A DNA stretch of 64,000 nucleotides. Source: Gemmatimonadota bacterium. Lineage in GTDB: Bacteria > Latescibacterota > UBA2968 > GCA-2709665. The notes beneath the pieces are model-generated. The model was not told the origin of the DNA, searched no databases, and worked only from the letters and a program-made list of their open reading frames with translations. This document shows, piece after piece, positions 52,414-61,376 of this stretch. Every line of letters begins with the position of its first letter. Position 1 is the stretch's first letter. The stretch spans positions 124,001-188,000 of the forward strand of contig JAPPNU010000071.1 of assembly GCA_028873695.1 (NCBI GenBank), written 5' to 3'. A program made the translations under genes and the position numbers.

Positions 52414-53112
52414 ATGCCCCGACGCACGGTTGTTCTGCTGACGCTCAACGAGGTCGACGGGGTCCGGTGGTTGTTTTCAGCCGGACACGATCTTTCCGCG
52501 ATGGCCGACGAAGTACTCGCAGTCGACGGCGGATCCACGGACGGCACCCGGGAGGTCCTGGCATCCCGGCGCGTCAGGCTGGTGGACCAGCCACGGCCGG
52601 GGAGGGGCGAGGCGTTTCGCGCGGCGGTCCGGGCGTCGGGCGGAGCGTGTCTGGTTTTCTTCAGCCCCGACGGGAACGAAGATCCCAACGATATTCCCCG
52701 GCTCTTTGCGGCGATTGAAAACGGCGCCGATATGGCGATCGCGTCCCGCTTCCTGCCGGGCTCGAGGAACGAAGAGGACGACGATTCGCTGCCGCTGAGA
52801 AAGTGGACGAACCAGGCGTTTACATGGATCGCCAACTTTATCTGGAATCGGGGATCTTATGTGACGGACACGATAAACGGGTTTCGCGGGATTACGCGGG
52901 ATGCATTTCTGAAGCTCGATCCCGGATCGGTCGGGTATACCATCGAATACGAGATGACGATCCGTGCGATGAAGCAGAGGATGCGGATCGAGGAAATTCC
53001 TACGCGGGAGGGAAACCGGGTTGGAGGGGAATCGAAGGCGCCGTCGTTCCGCACGGGAGTTCGGTTCCTCCGATTCCTGATACGGGAGATGGTCGCCGGC
53101 GATGGCCGCTGA
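52414..53112 (+). CDS. Family 2 glycosyltransferase
   Basis: A 232-residue GT-A glycosyltransferase. VVLLTLNEVDGVRWL is the nucleotide-sugar start, VLAVDGGSTDGTREVL holds the Asp motif and FSPDGNEDPND the DxD-like metal site. It is like the dolichol-phosphate/polyprenol sugar transferases in size and lacks obvious TM helices. The substrate is unknown, but genes for sugar-nucleotide modification lie directly upstream. ATG 52414 is chosen because MPRRTVVLLTLNE is the natural strand start. Confidence 0.85.
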   Translation: MPRRTVVLLTLNEVDGVRWLFSAGHDLSAMADEVLAVDGGSTDGTREVLASRRVRLVDQPRPGRGEAFRAAVRASGGACLVFFSPDGNEDPNDIPRLFAAIENGADMAIASRFLPGSRNEEDDDSLPLRKWTNQAFTWIANFIWNRGSYVTDTINGFRGITRDAFLKLDPGSVGYTIEYEMTIRAMKQRMRIEEIPTREGNRVGGESKAPSFRTGVRFLRFLIREMVAGDGR

Positions 53113-53144
53113 GAATGGCGGACTGACGCGCGGGCCGTTCCGGG

Positions 53145-54062
53145 TTAACCGGCGGCCTGTAGATGGGACTCGGCAACCGGCGCTTTCCCGTTCGTGAGTA
53201 CGTCGAGGAGTTTACGGGCTGCAACCGAGAGGGTCCGTCCCCGCTTGTGCAGGATGCCCAGAGGTCTGGTGAGCACGTCACCGTCGATCGTCAGCGCCTT
53301 CAGACTGCCTTCCCTGTGTTCCAGGTCGACCGAGTGTTCGGGCAGGATCGAAATGCCGAGGTCCACTTCGACGGCATCCTTGATGGTATCGATGTGATCG
53401 AATTCCATCACGATGTTCGGCTGGATGCGATGTTTCCTGAAGAACCCGTCAAGCGCATGCCGGGTATGGGTTTCCTGGGAGAAGAGGATGAGCGGATGGT
53501 CGCCGATGTCGTTGACGGCAATGCGGTCCTGTGTCGAGAGCGGATTCGCGGGCGGACAGGCCACCACCATATTGTCTTCGGAGAAGGGGATGATCTTGAT
53601 ATTGCGGTGGGGTCTGGGGAAAGCGACAACACCGAAGTCAATCTCGCCGCTGGCGACGTCGTCGTAGATGCGTGGGGTGTGATTGTAGTCCAGCCGGAAG
53701 TTGACCCTGGGGAAGGCTTTGAGATAGGTCTTCAGATAGGGTCCGAGTTCACGCATGCCCACGCTGTAAATGGAAGAAAGTCGAACGGTGCCCGATACCA
53801 CGCCGTCCAGAGCCTCGACGCGTTGTAACATCTCGTCGTAGCGCCTGACGATGTCGCCGGCGCCCTTGTAGAACACCTCTCCCTCCTTGGTCAGGCCGAT
53901 CTTTCGTTTATGGCGTTCCAGCAGCGGTTTGCCCTGGCGTTGTTCAATGCTCTTGATCTGCTGGCTGACTGCAGACTGCGTGACGCCGTTCAGGACTGCC
54001 GTCTTCGAAAAGCTCTGGGTATCGATGAGGTCGCAGAAGATTTTCAGGCTCTGAATCAACAC
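53145..54062 (-). CDS. LysR-family transcriptional regulator
   Basis: A 305-residue LysR regulator. The N-terminal winged HTH is LKIFCDLIDTQSFSKTAVLNGVTQSAVSQQIKSIEQ with RIGLTKEGE-type wing, and the C-terminal periplasmic-binding-protein fold senses a ligand (residues 90-290). GTG 54062 has AAGGAGAC with an 8-nt spacer, which is better than ATG 54146 or 54185. It is divergent from fumC with 338 bp between starts, so fumC or a linked gene may be its target. Confidence 0.88.
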   Translation of the reverse strand: MLIQSLKIFCDLIDTQSFSKTAVLNGVTQSAVSQQIKSIEQRQGKPLLERHKRKIGLTKEGEVFYKGAGDIVRRYDEMLQRVEALDGVVSGTVRLSSIYSVGMRELGPYLKTYLKAFPRVNFRLDYNHTPRIYDDVASGEIDFGVVAFPRPHRNIKIIPFSEDNMVVACPPANPLSTQDRIAVNDIGDHPLILFSQETHTRHALDGFFRKHRIQPNIVMEFDHIDTIKDAVEVDLGISILPEHSVDLEHREGSLKALTIDGDVLTRPLGILHKRGRTLSVAARKLLDVLTNGKAPVAESHLQAAG

Positions 54063-54400
54063 GTGCTCGTCTCCTTCTGAAGATTTCTGCCGGATACTCT
54101 TTCGAACACGCTTGGTTTGGAACGAATAGCCGACAGAGGTGGTCATCCGGTCAGGGCCGCCACGCCGGGTGCGGCGCCAGGGCAAGTGCTAAAGATAAGA
54201 AAGAGTAATTTTAAAAGCAAGTAAATAATATAAACCGTTATGTTTTTTGTTATAGGCCCTTCATGGAACGGTTGGAGTTGCAGGGAATATCCTGTTTTTG
54301 TATCTTGAAATGCCCGGCGAATTTTGACCGTCCGTTGATGAAGGTACTCTGCCGGCGCTGCTGACTCGCACCGACGCATCATTCGACAGGAGAAGGAGAG

Positions 54401-55795
54401 ATGGAGGGACACAGGATCGAGACGGACAGTATGGGAGAGATACAGGTTCCGGACGACCGGTACTACGGCGCCCAGACGGCCAGGGCGCTGATTCATTTTG
54501 ATATTGGCGAAGAACGCATGCCGCGGGAACTGATCAGAGCGTTCGGCATATTGAAAAAAGCGGCGGCAATCGTAAACCGTGAACTGGGAAAGCTCTCGCC
54601 GGACAAGGCGGACCTTATCGTACAGGCGGCCGATGAAGTCATCGCGGGTAAGTTGAACGATCACTTTCCGCTTCGAATCTGGCAGACGGGGAGCGGCACG
54701 CAGACGAACATGAACGCCAACGAAGTCATTTCCAACCGGGCCATTCAGATTGCCGGCGGGCGGATGGGCAGCAAGGATCCGATTCATCCGAACGACGACG
54801 TGAATATGGCGCAGTCTTCAAACGACACCTTTCCCGCGGCGATGCATATTGCCGCCGTAAGCGAGATTCACCGGCGGTTGACTCCCATGGTCACGCAACT
54901 GCGGGATACGCTGGCGTGCAAGGCGGACGAATTCGACAATATCATCAAGATCGGTCGTACGCATCTGATGGACGCCGTTCCGCTGACGCTCGGCCAGGAG
55001 TTTTCGGGGTACGTGACGCAATTGACAAAGGGCCTGGAGCGGGTTGAGCGATGCCTTTCCAATCTCAATGAACTCGCGCTCGGGGGCACGGCGGTCGGTA
55101 CCGGGCTGAATACGCATCCGGAATTCGCCGACCGGGTCGCCGCAAGGATTGCGGAGCTGACCGGCCATCCGTTTGTTTCCGCCGGCAACAAGTTCGAGTC
55201 CCTGGCCGCGCACGACGCGATGGTGGAAACCAGTGGCGCATTGAAGACGCTGGCTTGCTCGCTGATGAAAATCGCCAACGACGTCCGGTGGCTGGCGTCC
55301 GGGCCGCGATGCGGCGTCGGCGAGTTAACGCTTCCCGCCAACGAGCCGGGCAGTTCGATTATGCCCGGGAAAGTGAACCCCACGCAGTGCGAAGCGATGA
55401 CGATGGTGGCCGGCCAGGTCATCGGGAACGATATGGCGATTGCCGTTGGCGGGTCCTCGGGCAATTTCGAACTGAACGTGTTCAAACCGCTCATCATCTA
55501 CAATCTGCTGCAGTCGGTGCGACTGCTGGCCGATGCCTGCGCGGCGTTCAACGATCACTGCGCGGTGGGCATTGAACCGAACCGGGAGAATATCCGGAAC
55601 CACCTGGAGCGGTCGCTCATGCTGGTCACGGCCCTGAATCCCAGCATTGGATACGATAACGCGGCAAGGGTGGCCAAGAAAGCGTTCGACGAGAACCTGA
55701 CGCTTCGGGAATCCGCGGTGGCGCTTGGAATGATGGACGGGGAGGCGTTCGATGCCGCGGTCCGGCCGGAGAAGATGACGGGACCGGGCGCGTGA
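54401..55795 (+). CDS. fumC: Class II fumarate hydratase
   Basis: A 464-residue fumarase, hydrating fumarate to malate. GSSIMPGKVNPTQCEA at about 317-332 is the superfamily signature; SSNDTFPAAMHIAAV and GRTHLMDAVPLTLGQEFSGY hold active-site residues. The cofactor-free class II type is oxygen-stable. GGAGAG precedes ATG 54401. With frdABCD nearby it would support the reverse TCA/fumarate respiration segment. Confidence 0.95.
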   Translation: MEGHRIETDSMGEIQVPDDRYYGAQTARALIHFDIGEERMPRELIRAFGILKKAAAIVNRELGKLSPDKADLIVQAADEVIAGKLNDHFPLRIWQTGSGTQTNMNANEVISNRAIQIAGGRMGSKDPIHPNDDVNMAQSSNDTFPAAMHIAAVSEIHRRLTPMVTQLRDTLACKADEFDNIIKIGRTHLMDAVPLTLGQEFSGYVTQLTKGLERVERCLSNLNELALGGTAVGTGLNTHPEFADRVAARIAELTGHPFVSAGNKFESLAAHDAMVETSGALKTLACSLMKIANDVRWLASGPRCGVGELTLPANEPGSSIMPGKVNPTQCEAMTMVAGQVIGNDMAIAVGGSSGNFELNVFKPLIIYNLLQSVRLLADACAAFNDHCAVGIEPNRENIRNHLERSLMLVTALNPSIGYDNAARVAKKAFDENLTLRESAVALGMMDGEAFDAAVRPEKMTGPGA

Positions 55796-55857
55796 CGGGG
55801 ACCGGGAGCGGTACCGGCCTGCTGACTCGTCGCTTTCGGATGGCAGCACACAGTTAC

Positions 55858-55890
55858 AAAGAGCCCGGCAGAAATCCTGCCGGGCTCTTT
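55858..55890 (+). terminator. Terminator of fumC
   Basis: AAAGAGCCCGGCA (55858-55870) and its complement (55878-55890) form a 13-bp stem with a 7-nt loop, followed by TTTTC. It is 62 bp after fumC. Confidence 0.88.
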
Positions 55891-55996
55891 TCGTCAATCA
55901 GAATGGAGATTGAATGCCCGGGCGCCCGGGAGCGACCGTGACGGCTTCCGAACGGCTCAGGCCGCCGTCTGAGGTTCCATCGTGGGACGGCGGCTG

Positions 55997-56425
55997 TCAG
56001 AGACGCAGCGAATGAGATTCACCTGAATGTTCGTCTCCGCAGGCAGGACAGGTCCTGCACAGATGCCGGTTCAGCAGGTGCGCCGTTGCAAGCAGGAGTC
56101 CGCCCGTTGCATGGAGGACGACTTCAAAGACTCCCTCCGTCGCAACGTGGGCGACGACGATAAACGCGACAGCCACGATGAGGATGAGAAACGCTCTCCA
56201 GCGTCTGTGGTGCCTGACGCCCCAGACGACGCTGCCCATCGCGAGCGCAACGGCCCCGATAATGACAGATTCCGCACGTTCACTTGCAAGGATCCCGAGC
56301 CCCAGCAACGGCAGAACCGTTACCAGAAGCGGCATTGCCACACAATGGATCGCACAAGCGAAAGACAGAACCGCCCCCACGTTATCCACCCGTTCGTGAC
56401 TGATGTTGATCTTCAGGTTTTGCAT
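55997..56425 (-). CDS. MerC-domain membrane protein
   Basis: A 142-residue membrane protein. Four hydrophobic helices are evident; the motif CAIHCVAMPLLVTVLPL in the first resembles the metal-binding CAIHC of MerC transporters. The C-terminus is rich in Cys and His (HLCRTCPACGDEHSGESH). It may transport or bind metal, but no mer genes are nearby, so mercury resistance is not shown. AAAGGAAAG precedes ATG 56425. Confidence 0.82.
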   Translation of the reverse strand: MQNLKINISHERVDNVGAVLSFACAIHCVAMPLLVTVLPLLGLGILASERAESVIIGAVALAMGSVVWGVRHHRRWRAFLILIVAVAFIVVAHVATEGVFEVVLHATGGLLLATAHLLNRHLCRTCPACGDEHSGESHSLRL

Positions 56426-56517
56426 GTCTTTCCTTTCGGACCGGGACCGGGCGTACCGCGTCCGGATCGAAGCATTGGCGTCCGGTAACGGGTACTCTCG
56501 CTATTCCCGTATACGTA

Positions 56518-57828
56518 CTATTGATCCAGATATGCCGCGATTTTACCGCACCAGTGCGACGGCCATTCGGTCATGTTGCCGTAGACGGCGGGTGAACCGG
56601 GGCCGCGTGGATGTCTCGAGGACATAACCCCGCCATCGTCGCCGTCCAGGCCGAATAGGAAGCCGATCAGGTGTGCGCGTTCGTCTTCCTTGATCCGGGT
56701 GGCTTTAAAGTAGAGGCCGAGGACGTTCGGTGGCACGTGCACACCCGCAACCGCACGGGACTTCTCCTCGGGCGATGCTTTGTACCTGACTTCCTGAAAG
56801 ACGCCGATGTGAAGATCACGATGGCGTTCCGTCCTTGCGATATATTCCCGCAGGCTGTCCTTACCCAGAACCCAGGATTTCCACCCCGTTGTACGGGTCG
56901 TGAACCGGGCCTTTTCAGGCGGAATCGCTACAGCGTCGACGCCGAGGTCTTCCGTATTGCCGACCAGTGGGTTTCCGCCGCACTTTTTCTGAATATTGTC
57001 CACCCACCAGAGAATGGACGCCGTCCACAGGTTGCGGTTGACGTCGCTGAATCGCTGGCCTTCCGCCCGGTAGAAGCGAAATCGGATGGCGCTCGGGTCC
57101 GTTTCTTCCTCGGCAACAGGTTCTTGCATCGTACCGGGGTAAGCCGGGGCGGGCCGGGTTACCTGCCAGGGCCGGGTGGGCAGCGTATCGTCGAGGCCCA
57201 GGGCATATACCGCCGGAACGGCGCGGGCGGTCATCTGCCCATCGCTCCCTTGTATGGATACAACGCCGATAACGCGACCGGATTCGTCCAGAAGCGGTCC
57301 TCCGTTGCCGCCGGCAGAAACGGCGGCGCCCAGGGGATAGGATCGCACGCCGTCGACGACTGCGGCGGGGTCCATGTTGCCGTCGACGAGATTGAATGCC
57401 TCCCCCTGCTCCGTCTCGACGATGTAAGTCTTCTCAATCTCGACCGGGTCCCCCTCGGCCAGTTCAAGCAGCGGCCTGCCGAAGACTTTGATCCGGATCA
57501 GCGCCACGTTTCGCTTTTCGTCTTCGTCGATCAGACCCGAGACCCCGAATTCCTCGCCGGATTCGAACCGGGCGACAACCCCGACCGCGTCGTCGACGAG
57601 ATCCCGGGTTGTAACCGCAATTCTGCTGCCCATGGCGAGAAAGCCCAATCCGCGGATCCGGGAACCGTCCCTTTTTTTGACGTCCAGAACGACAACCGAA
57701 GCGCGCACTTTACCGTAGACTGCGTCCGGCGGACTTCCCGATGCGTGGGCGGCGGTACAGGAGAGTTTCCACGGGAACACCGCCATCCATATTGCGGCCG
57801 ATGACAGGATGACTGACGCCGGTTTCAT
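56518..57828 (-). CDS. Trypsin-fold protein with no catalytic triad (pseudo-protease)
   Basis: A 436-residue exported protein. The signal peptide is MKPASVILSSAAIWMAVFPW, with a cleavage at AHA-SG. Residues 35-200 form a DegP/HtrA-like trypsin fold (VTTRDLVDDAVGVV, NVALIRIKVFGRP, GGNGGPLLDESGRVIGVVS). All three catalytic positions are replaced: the His by D76, the Asp by N107 and the Ser by N175 (GGNGGP for GNSGGP). The C-terminal part is unknown. It lies after frdD (68 bp) on the same strand, but its relation to that operon is unclear. Confidence 0.72.
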   Translation of the reverse strand: MKPASVILSSAAIWMAVFPWKLSCTAAHASGSPPDAVYGKVRASVVVLDVKKRDGSRIRGLGFLAMGSRIAVTTRDLVDDAVGVVARFESGEEFGVSGLIDEDEKRNVALIRIKVFGRPLLELAEGDPVEIEKTYIVETEQGEAFNLVDGNMDPAAVVDGVRSYPLGAAVSAGGNGGPLLDESGRVIGVVSIQGSDGQMTARAVPAVYALGLDDTLPTRPWQVTRPAPAYPGTMQEPVAEEETDPSAIRFRFYRAEGQRFSDVNRNLWTASILWWVDNIQKKCGGNPLVGNTEDLGVDAVAIPPEKARFTTRTTGWKSWVLGKDSLREYIARTERHRDLHIGVFQEVRYKASPEEKSRAVAGVHVPPNVLGLYFKATRIKEDERAHLIGFLFGLDGDDGGVMSSRHPRGPGSPAVYGNMTEWPSHWCGKIAAYLDQ

Positions 57829-57896
57829 AGGCGGCCTCGAAATTCGTTACGTCCGGTGTTCACGGTCTGTAGTCCGGATTGTCCCCGTTCGGACTG

Positions 57897-58253
57897 TCAA
57901 ATCACCAACAGAACGTACAGTGTAACGGCCGTACCGAGAAGGGCGCCGCCATAACAGAGGACGTCCAGCGAGAGCAGCAGTTTCCGGATGCCCATTTCGT
58001 GCAGCGAGAAACGAATGCGGTGGGCGGCGTGAAAAAGCGGAGGGACAATAAGGACAAACAGGTAGATCTTGACAAGCGGATTCGCGAGCAGGGATTTCAT
58101 CCGGCTGAATTCGAGCAGATTCTTGTCGATCAGGCCGAGCGGCACGGCCAGCCCGATGAAAAAGACGTGGACGGGTATCAGCAGCGCGGCAACCACGCCG
58201 CCCATCGAGAACATACCCCACCAGAAGGGTTCGGTTCTGTCTTCCTTGTACAC
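57897..58253 (-). CDS. frdD: Fumarate reductase membrane subunit FrdD
   Basis: A 118-residue membrane anchor. Three hydrophobic helices are clear (GMFSMGGVVAALLIPVHVFFIGLAVPLG, VKIYLFVLIVPPLFHAAHRI, VLCYGGALLGTAVTLYVLLVI). FHAAHRIRFSLHEMG is typical of FrdD. With FrdC it anchors FrdAB and provides the quinone sites. GTG 58253 has GGGGAA upstream. Gap from frdC 17 bp. Confidence 0.88.
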   Translation of the reverse strand: MYKEDRTEPFWWGMFSMGGVVAALLIPVHVFFIGLAVPLGLIDKNLLEFSRMKSLLANPLVKIYLFVLIVPPLFHAAHRIRFSLHEMGIRKLLLSLDVLCYGGALLGTAVTLYVLLVI

Positions 58254-58270
58254 GGATTCCCCCTACTTTA

Positions 58271-58681
58271 TCAGCGGACTGCCAGGGTCAGAAACAGGCA
58301 GGCGACGACGGCCGATGCGACGATCCACGAAATGTAGGCGCCCAGACCCACGAGAAAGGGCGGCACCGTCAGGCGTCCGATTCGAATGATCTGGATCCTG
58401 GAGACCAGACCCAGCCATGTGATGCTGTGGTACAGCGCGAACAGGAGGACGATGGCATAACCCACGACAAACGGTACGGTCCGTAGCGATTCCTGGAACA
58501 TATCGTGGACCTCCGCGCCTCTGGAGACGAGAAACAGCTGGTACAGGTGTACCAGAACAAACAGGGCGATAAACACGCTGGTCGATTCCCTGATCATGAA
58601 CAGGAAGTAGCGGCGGTTATGCAGCCACCACGTGATCGGTACGGGGCGCACATAGGCCTTGTGTTCGTTTTCGCGCGTCAT
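58271..58681 (-). CDS. frdC: Fumarate reductase membrane subunit FrdC
   Basis: A 136-residue membrane protein. It starts MTRENEHKAYVRPVPITWWL, with RPVPITWWLHNRRYFLFMIRE, the FrdC signature, then three helices. ATG 58681 lies 1 bp after the frdB stop, with GGGGAAGAAG as ribosome site inside frdB's end; the open frame extends to 58840. The heme-less anchor type (FrdC+FrdD) is that of E. coli QFR. Confidence 0.9.
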   Translation of the reverse strand: MTRENEHKAYVRPVPITWWLHNRRYFLFMIRESTSVFIALFVLVHLYQLFLVSRGAEVHDMFQESLRTVPFVVGYAIVLLFALYHSITWLGLVSRIQIIRIGRLTVPPFLVGLGAYISWIVASAVVACLFLTLAVR

Positions 58682-58682
58682 G

Positions 58683-59432
58683 TTACTTCTTCCCCCAGGG
58701 CAGGAGTACGGATTTGAACCAGCCGCCGGTGGTGGCCACCTTGTTTCGCTGGATGGCGACTGCGGGATCCACGTCTTTGGGACAGACCACGGAGCACTCT
58801 CCAATGTAGGTACACTCCCAGATGCCCTCGGTGCTTGCAATCACATGTTGTCGCCGTTCCTGCCCCTCGTCGCGGGAGTCCAGGTTGTACCGGTGCCCCA
58901 AGGCAATGGCGGCGGGGCCGATAAACTCGGTCTCCAGTCCGTATACGGGACAGGCGGCGTAACACAGCATGCAATTGATGCACATGCTGAACTGCTTGTA
59001 TTCCTTCAGTTCTTCGGGCGTCTGCAGGTATTCCCCTTCCGAAACGGGTTTCTCTTCCTCCCGCATGATCCAGGGCTGCACCGCTTTGAGTTTGTCCATA
59101 AAGTCGGTCATGTCGATGATCAGGTCCCGGACGATGGGGAAGTTCTGCAAGGGTTCCACGTGGACTTCCCCGGGGTAATAGTCGCGCAGGAACGCGGCGC
59201 AGGAGAGCTTGGGCTCGCCATTGACCGTCATGCCGCAACTCCCGCAGACGCCCATCCGGCATGACCAGCGGAAGGAGAGGGATCCGTCGATGTGATCCTT
59301 GATATGGTTCAGGCCGTCCAGCACCACCCAGTCGTCCTGAAATTCGATATCGTAAGACTGTTCGACGGGTTCGTCTTCCTGTTCCGGGCGATAGCGGGTA
59401 ACGGTGATTGTGATGTTCTTGCCATTACTCAT
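58683..59432 (-). CDS. frdB: Fumarate reductase iron-sulfur subunit FrdB
   Basis: A 249-residue iron-sulfur protein. The [2Fe-2S] site is CRMGVCGSCGM with a later C (KLSC); the [4Fe-4S] and [3Fe-4S] ligands are in CINCMLCYAACPVYG and CTYIGECSVVCPKDVDP. Electrons pass from quinol through it to FrdA. AGGGGGAA precedes ATG 59432; gap to frdA 27 bp. Confidence 0.94.
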   Translation of the reverse strand: MSNGKNITITVTRYRPEQEDEPVEQSYDIEFQDDWVVLDGLNHIKDHIDGSLSFRWSCRMGVCGSCGMTVNGEPKLSCAAFLRDYYPGEVHVEPLQNFPIVRDLIIDMTDFMDKLKAVQPWIMREEEKPVSEGEYLQTPEELKEYKQFSMCINCMLCYAACPVYGLETEFIGPAAIALGHRYNLDSRDEGQERRQHVIASTEGIWECTYIGECSVVCPKDVDPAVAIQRNKVATTGGWFKSVLLPWGKK

Positions 59433-59459
59433 GAAATTCCCCCTGCGCGGGATTCGACA

Positions 59460-61169
59460 TCAATATTTGCGCTCTTCGGGCTGCCAGCGCGTGATGGTCA
59501 CGGGAAGGTATTCAGTACGTGGGCCGGCTTCCGTCCTGTACGTCAATGAGTGTTTCAGGTATTCCTCATCGTCGCGGTCCTCGAAATCCGAGCGGGAATG
59601 AGAGCCCCTGGATTCCTTGCGATCCAGGGCGGCGTGCGCAAGCGCTTCAGCCGCATCCAGCATGAATCCCAGTTCCAGCGCCGCCGTGAGTTCGGTGTTG
59701 AATACGCTGGAGGTGTCGTCCAGGCCGACGTTCCGGAAGCGCTCCTGAAGGTTTTTCAGTGTTTCGCAGGTTTCCTTCATCGTCTCTTCATCGCGGAAGA
59801 TGCCGGCGCCGCGTTCCATGGCCGCCTGCATCTCGGTACGAATGTCCGCGACGCGCTCCCTGCCGTTGCGCGGCTGCAGGTACGTCTGTTCGATGCGCCG
59901 ACGCTCGTCGCGGGTGAGATTTTCGAGGGTGTCCGGGCCGGGGGCTTCCCGGCTGTTGGCGTACTCCGCGGCGACCGCCCCCGCGCGCGCGCCGAAGACG
60001 AGGCACTCCGTGAGGGAATTCGAGCCCAGCCGGTTTGCGCCGTTGAGACTCACGCACGCGGCCTCGCCGGCGGCGTAGAGCCCCGGAACGGGCGTGGCGC
60101 CGTTGATGTCCGTATGCACGCCGCCCATCATATAGTGGACGACGGGGCGGACGGGGATGGGCTCCTGAACCGGATCGATCCCAACGTAGTTTCGGGCCAG
60201 TTCCCGGACAAACGGGAGCTTCTCGTCGATGACTTTCTCGCCAAGGTGCCTCAGGTCCAGGTGGACGTAGTTGCCATAGGGGCCGTCGAAGACGCGGCCC
60301 TCCCGCATCTCATACATGAAGGCGCGGGACAGGATATCACGCGGCCCCAGTTCCATCTTGCCGGGTATGTATTCGCTCAGGTAGCGCTCGCCCTTGTTGT
60401 TGACCAGATAGCCGCCTTCGCCTCTTGAGGCTTCCGTCATCAGGATGCCGGTACCCGGAAGGCCGGTGGGATGATACTGAACGAACTCCATGTCCTTCAA
60501 TGGACACCCGATGCGGTAGGCCAGGGCCATGCCGTCGCCGTTCTTTATGGCGGCATTCGTGGTAAACGGAAAGATCTTGCCGCCGCCGCCGGTACAGATG
60601 ATGACGGTCTTCGCGCCGATCGCGTGGATGCCGCCCGAGCGCATGTTCAGCGCGGTGACACCGCAGACCCTGCCGTCGTCAACAAGAAGGGAGGTGACGA
60701 ACCACTCGTCGTACCGGGTGACCGCGTTGTATTTGAGGGAGGTCTGAAACAGGGCATGCAGCATGTGGAATCCGGTCTTGTCCGCCGCGTATAGCGTTCG
60801 CTTCACGCTCATGCCGCCGAAAGCCCGTACGCTCACGCGACCGTCCTCATCCCGGCTCCAGGGGCAGCCCCAGTGTTCCAGTTGAATGGATTCGTCCTGC
60901 GCTTCCTTTACAAAGGCTTCGACGACGTCCTGGTCGGCCAGGTAGTCGCTGCCCCGTATGGTGTCGAACGAGTGCAGATCCAGATTGTCGTATTCACGCA
61001 TGACGGCCGCCGCGCCGCCCTCGGCAGAGACGGTGTGGCTGCGCATGGGGTAGACCTTGGAGACGACAGCGACGTTCAGACCGGAATCGGCCTCGGCCGC
61101 GGCGATGGCGGCGCGCAGACCCGCGGCGCCGCCCCCTACAAGAAGCACGTCGTGAATCGGTATGTCCAT
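59460..61169 (-). CDS. frdA: Fumarate reductase flavoprotein subunit FrdA
   Basis: A 569-residue flavoprotein. GGGAAGLRAAI binds FAD, RSHTVSAEGG has the covalent-FAD histidine (H45), and HPTGLPGTGILMTEASRGEGG forms the fumarate site with the catalytic Arg. VHYMMGGVHTDINGATPVPGLYAAGE is the late flavin-contact segment. Succinate dehydrogenase SdhA is similar, but the FrdC/FrdD anchors identify the complex as QFR. AGGGGAC precedes ATG 61169. Confidence 0.94.
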   Translation of the reverse strand: MDIPIHDVLLVGGGAAGLRAAIAAAEADSGLNVAVVSKVYPMRSHTVSAEGGAAAVMREYDNLDLHSFDTIRGSDYLADQDVVEAFVKEAQDESIQLEHWGCPWSRDEDGRVSVRAFGGMSVKRTLYAADKTGFHMLHALFQTSLKYNAVTRYDEWFVTSLLVDDGRVCGVTALNMRSGGIHAIGAKTVIICTGGGGKIFPFTTNAAIKNGDGMALAYRIGCPLKDMEFVQYHPTGLPGTGILMTEASRGEGGYLVNNKGERYLSEYIPGKMELGPRDILSRAFMYEMREGRVFDGPYGNYVHLDLRHLGEKVIDEKLPFVRELARNYVGIDPVQEPIPVRPVVHYMMGGVHTDINGATPVPGLYAAGEAACVSLNGANRLGSNSLTECLVFGARAGAVAAEYANSREAPGPDTLENLTRDERRRIEQTYLQPRNGRERVADIRTEMQAAMERGAGIFRDEETMKETCETLKNLQERFRNVGLDDTSSVFNTELTAALELGFMLDAAEALAHAALDRKESRGSHSRSDFEDRDDEEYLKHSLTYRTEAGPRTEYLPVTITRWQPEERKY

Positions 61170-61225
61170 TTATGTCCCCTGAAGGCGCGGGTGAATCGCG
61201 TTCGGTTCGTTCGCAAAGAGCGTTT

Positions 61226-61254
61226 ATTATAACGATTTAAGCGAAATCCGTCAA
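61226..61254 (-). promoter_or_regulatory. Consensus promoter of frdABCD
   Basis: On the minus strand TTGACG (61249-61254), a 17-bp spacer and TATAAT (61226-61231), 56 bp before frdA. No FNR-like TTGAT-N4-ATCAA box is evident nearby. Confidence 0.85.
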
Positions 61255-61376
61255 CATTTTACTCGGCGAAGCGGGGGTCGCGTCCGCGATAGAGGTCTGT
61301 GGATGCGGTCAGGCGGATTCCGGTCCCTTCGCGGTGGCTTTCGGGAGCCCCCGGATTCGCCACCCAACGGGACCTG

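Noticed and set aside
54328..54350. CCGTCCGTTGATGAAGG as a family-2 repeat end
   Set aside because: Only about 12 bp match and no second arm follows, so chance is likely.
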